Assembly: GCA_902783405.1 (NCBI GenBank)
Contig: CACZQZ010000073.1
Coordinates: forward strand, 1 to 6,902
Length of the DNA stretch: 6,902 bases
Direction: 5' to 3'
Source: an uncultured Erysipelotrichaceae bacterium
GTDB lineage: Bacteria; Bacillota_I; Bacilli_A; RF39; UBA660
The translations under genes and the position numbers were made by a program. The notes under the pieces are model-generated. The model did no database searches. It was not told the origin of the DNA and worked only from the letters and a program-made list of their open reading frames with translations. Every line of letters begins with the position of its first letter. Position 1 is the first letter of the stretch. Below are positions 4,805-6,902 of this stretch, in pieces.

Positions 4805-6902
4805 AATCCATTAATGCATCTTCTAATGCTTCTAAAGGTTCATCACCAGTAATTTCTTTTTCTAAAGTATAATCTACTTTACGATATTTTTTAGCTCCTG
4901 TACCAGCAGGAATTAATTTACCAATGATAACATTTTCTTTTAATCCTGTTAAATAATCTACTTTTCCATGAATAGCAGCATCTGTTAAAATTCTTGTCGT
5001 TTCTTGGAATGATGCGGCTGATAAGAATGAATCAGTTTCTAGAGAAGCTTTTGTAATACCTAAAAGTACTGGTCTACCAGTAGCTGGTCTTTTTCCTTCT
5101 AGAATAAGTTTTTTATTGATATCTGTGAAATCACTCATATTAACCATTGTACCTGGTACAAAATATGAATCACCACTATTTACAATTTTAATTTTTGAAA
5201 TCATACGTTTTGCGATAATTTCAACGTGTTTATCTGAAATATCAACACCTTGTGAACGATAAACTTTTTGAATTTCAAGTAAAATATATTGTTGTACTGT
5301 AATTGGATTCGTAACGGTTAATAATTCTTTTGGACTAATAGCACCATGTGTAAGCATTTGTCCAGCTACTACTTCGTCACCTACTTCAACAGCAAGTTTT
5401 GCTCCATAATTTGAAGTATGATCTCTTGTTGTAGCTTCATTTTGAACTTTAATAATATATTTTCCACTGTCTTCTTCGATATCGATAACCTTACCAGTAA
5501 TCTCAGAGATAGTAGCTTTTCCTTTTGGATTTCTGGCTTCAAACAACTCTTGTACACGAGGAAGACCTTGTGTAATATCGTCTCCACCTGCAACTCCACC
5601 AGTATTAAAGTTTCTCATTGTAAGCTGTGTACCTGGCTCACCAATAGATTGAGCAGCCATAATACCTACAGCTTCACCTACTTCGACAATAGAGCCAGTA
5701 GCTAAATTACGTCCGTAACATTTTTGACAAACACCTTGATGTGTTTTACAAGTTAGAACACTACGAATAGGAACTTTAGTAATTCCTGCTTCTACTATTT
5801 TATCTGCTAAAGACTCTGTAATATACGTATTTCTTTCAGCAATAATTTCTTTTGTTTCCGGATGTAAAATGTTTTTACTTGTATATCTACCAATGATACG
5901 ATCTTCTAAAGATTCGATGGTTGTTCCATCTTTTGGATTGATGAATTTTTCAGCAACAACACCATCTTCTGTCATACAATCTTCTTCTTTAACAATAATA
6001 TCTTGTGAAACATCAACAAGTCTTCTTGTCAAGTATCCAGCATCGGCTGTTTTAAGAGCTGTATCAACGGCTCCCTTACGAGCACCGTGGGTAGATAAGA
6101 AGAATTCAGAAATTCCAATTCCTTCTGTAAAGTTTGAAACAACCGGGATTTCTACTTGTCCACCAGAAGGTTTAGCAAAAAGTCCACGCATTCCGGCTAA
6201 CTGTGTATAACTGCTTAAGTCTCCACGAGCCTTAGAACGAATCATCATTGAAATTGAATTTTCTTTATCTTTCTTTAAAATTTCTTCAAGTTCTTTCGTT
6301 ACTCTCGCTTTTGCTTCTGTCCAAGTTGCAATGACACCATTATAGCGTTCTTCTTCAGTAATTAAACCACGTTTAAACTGTTTATTAATTGTATCAACTT
6401 TAGCTTGGCTTTCTTTTAAGATTTCTGGTTTTTGTTTTGATTCTTCAATATCTGTAATGGAAATAGAAATACCAGATAATGTAGAATACTTAAATCCTAA
6501 ATCTTTTAATTTATCAAGCATAATAGAAGTTTCAGTTGTATGATATCTCTTATAAATTTGAGCAATTACTTTTGTAAGTACTCCTTTATTAAATGCGTCT
6601 ACTAAAGGCATTTTTTCTACTTCTTCTTTTAGATTCTTTCCTTTTTCAATGAAGTATTTTGCAGGTGTAATTTTTTCAATATTTTCACTTGTTCCGTCAT
6701 TAATATATTGGAAAGTATCTGGGAAAATTTCATTAAATAACAATTTTCCTGGTGTAGTTACTAAGTATTTATCCATATAATTATCTGGAAAAATCTTATG
6801 TTTAAAACTTTTTACTGGAATAACAATTCTAGTATGTAAAGTAATTTCTCTTCTTTCATAAGCCATTAAAGCTTCATTTTCATCTTTAAATACTCTTCCT
6901 TC
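4803..6902 (-). CDS. rpoC: DNA-directed RNA polymerase subunit beta', C-terminal ~700 residues (5' end outside the window)
   Basis: The frame is open to the window edge (EGRVFKDENEAL precedes the first internal Met at 6866), so 699 codons of an expected ~1200 are seen. Residue numbers below count from that Met. The segment before the bridge helix is QLAGMRGLFAKPSG (222-235). The bridge helix region contains STHGARKG (258-265) and TALKTADAGYLTRRLVDV (269-286). The zinc site keeps all four cysteines: C297, and C373, C380, C383 in CKTHQGVCQKC. The trigger loop region is GEAVGIMAAQSIGEPGTQLT (398-417) followed by MRNFNTGG (417-424). In most bacteria this reads MRTFHTGG, so the conserved active-site His (E. 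coli H936) is Asn421 (codon 5606-5604) and the Thr before it is Asn419. VAGGDDITQGLPRVQELFEARNPKG and the C-terminal helices (TKASLETDSFLSAASFQETTRILTDAA) are canonical. The protein ends in an acidic tail (EPLEALEDALMD). No other damage or frameshift is visible. Confidence 0.98.
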   Translation of the reverse strand, partial: EGRVFKDENEALMAYERREITLHTRIVIPVKSFKHKIFPDNYMDKYLVTTPGKLLFNEIFPDTFQYINDGTSENIEKITPAKYFIEKGKNLKEEVEKMPLVDAFNKGVLTKVIAQIYKRYHTTETSIMLDKLKDLGFKYSTLSGISISITDIEESKQKPEILKESQAKVDTINKQFKRGLITEEERYNGVIATWTEAKARVTKELEEILKKDKENSISMMIRSKARGDLSSYTQLAGMRGLFAKPSGGQVEIPVVSNFTEGIGISEFFLSTHGARKGAVDTALKTADAGYLTRRLVDVSQDIIVKEEDCMTEDGVVAEKFINPKDGTTIESLEDRIIGRYTSKNILHPETKEIIAERNTYITESLADKIVEAGITKVPIRSVLTCKTHQGVCQKCYGRNLATGSIVEVGEAVGIMAAQSIGEPGTQLTMRNFNTGGVAGGDDITQGLPRVQELFEARNPKGKATISEITGKVIDIEEDSGKYIIKVQNEATTRDHTSNYGAKLAVEVGDEVVAGQMLTHGAISPKELLTVTNPITVQQYILLEIQKVYRSQGVDISDKHVEIIAKRMISKIKIVNSGDSYFVPGTMVNMSDFTDINKKLILEGKRPATGRPVLLGITKASLETDSFLSAASFQETTRILTDAAIHGKVDYLTGLKENVIIGKLIPAGTGAKKYRKVDYTLEKEITGDEPLEALEDALMD

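Noticed and set aside
5869..6210. Plus-strand open frame of 113 codons inside rpoC.
   Set aside because: It is antisense to a strongly conserved part of RpoC and has no independent coding signal.
1..6902. Alternative genetic code (TGA = Trp) suggested by the Mollicutes-like base composition.
   Set aside because: Tryptophans in the genes are encoded by TGG and no in-frame TGA is found in about 2100 codons.

Overview
The window is about 70% A+T by eye. All five genes lie on the minus strand, so transcription runs from high to low coordinates. The genes read with the standard code: every Trp codon I checked is TGG, and no TGA falls inside the reading frames. Together with consensus TTGAC(A/G)-N16/17-TATAAT-type promoters, strong GGAGGTGA-like ribosome binding sites, a T-box leader, a Gram-positive-type RpoC and an LPXTG-like C-terminal anchor, this points to a low-GC Bacillota, plausibly an uncultured Bacilli/Mollicutes-related gut lineage. 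The placement is inference.

Layout from right to left. (1) 6902-4803: the C-terminal ~700 residues of RNA polymerase beta' (rpoC), cut by the window edge and ended by a hairpin terminator that overlaps its stop codon. (2) 4749-2764: a self-contained two-gene operon with its own promoter. It holds a 104-aa phasin-like helical protein and an AarF/UbiB-type ABC1 kinase-like membrane protein whose start overlaps the first gene's stop by 11 nt. A terminator follows. (3) 2758-807: a monocistronic surface protein with its own promoter and terminator. It has a signal peptide, about 15 rungs of a parallel beta-helix, a C-terminal NGTWSDG-type repeat domain and an NPQTW + membrane + KKK anchor. (4) 806-655: AT-rich spacer with two adjacent small inverted repeats. 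(5) 654-1: a consensus promoter, a short T-box leader with an intact antiterminator/terminator switch, then the first 162 codons of a LOG-family (PGGxGTxxE) protein that leaves the window.

The most interesting points are two. First, a compact T-box (about 120 nt from promoter to terminator, no recognisable full Stem I) controls a LOG-family gene rather than an obvious aminoacyl-tRNA synthetase or amino-acid gene. Second, the RpoC trigger loop reads MRNFNTGG where nearly all bacteria have MRTFHTGG, which replaces the catalytic-site histidine with asparagine. I see no mobile element, CRISPR array, tRNA or rRNA, and no multi-gene defence or biosynthetic system.
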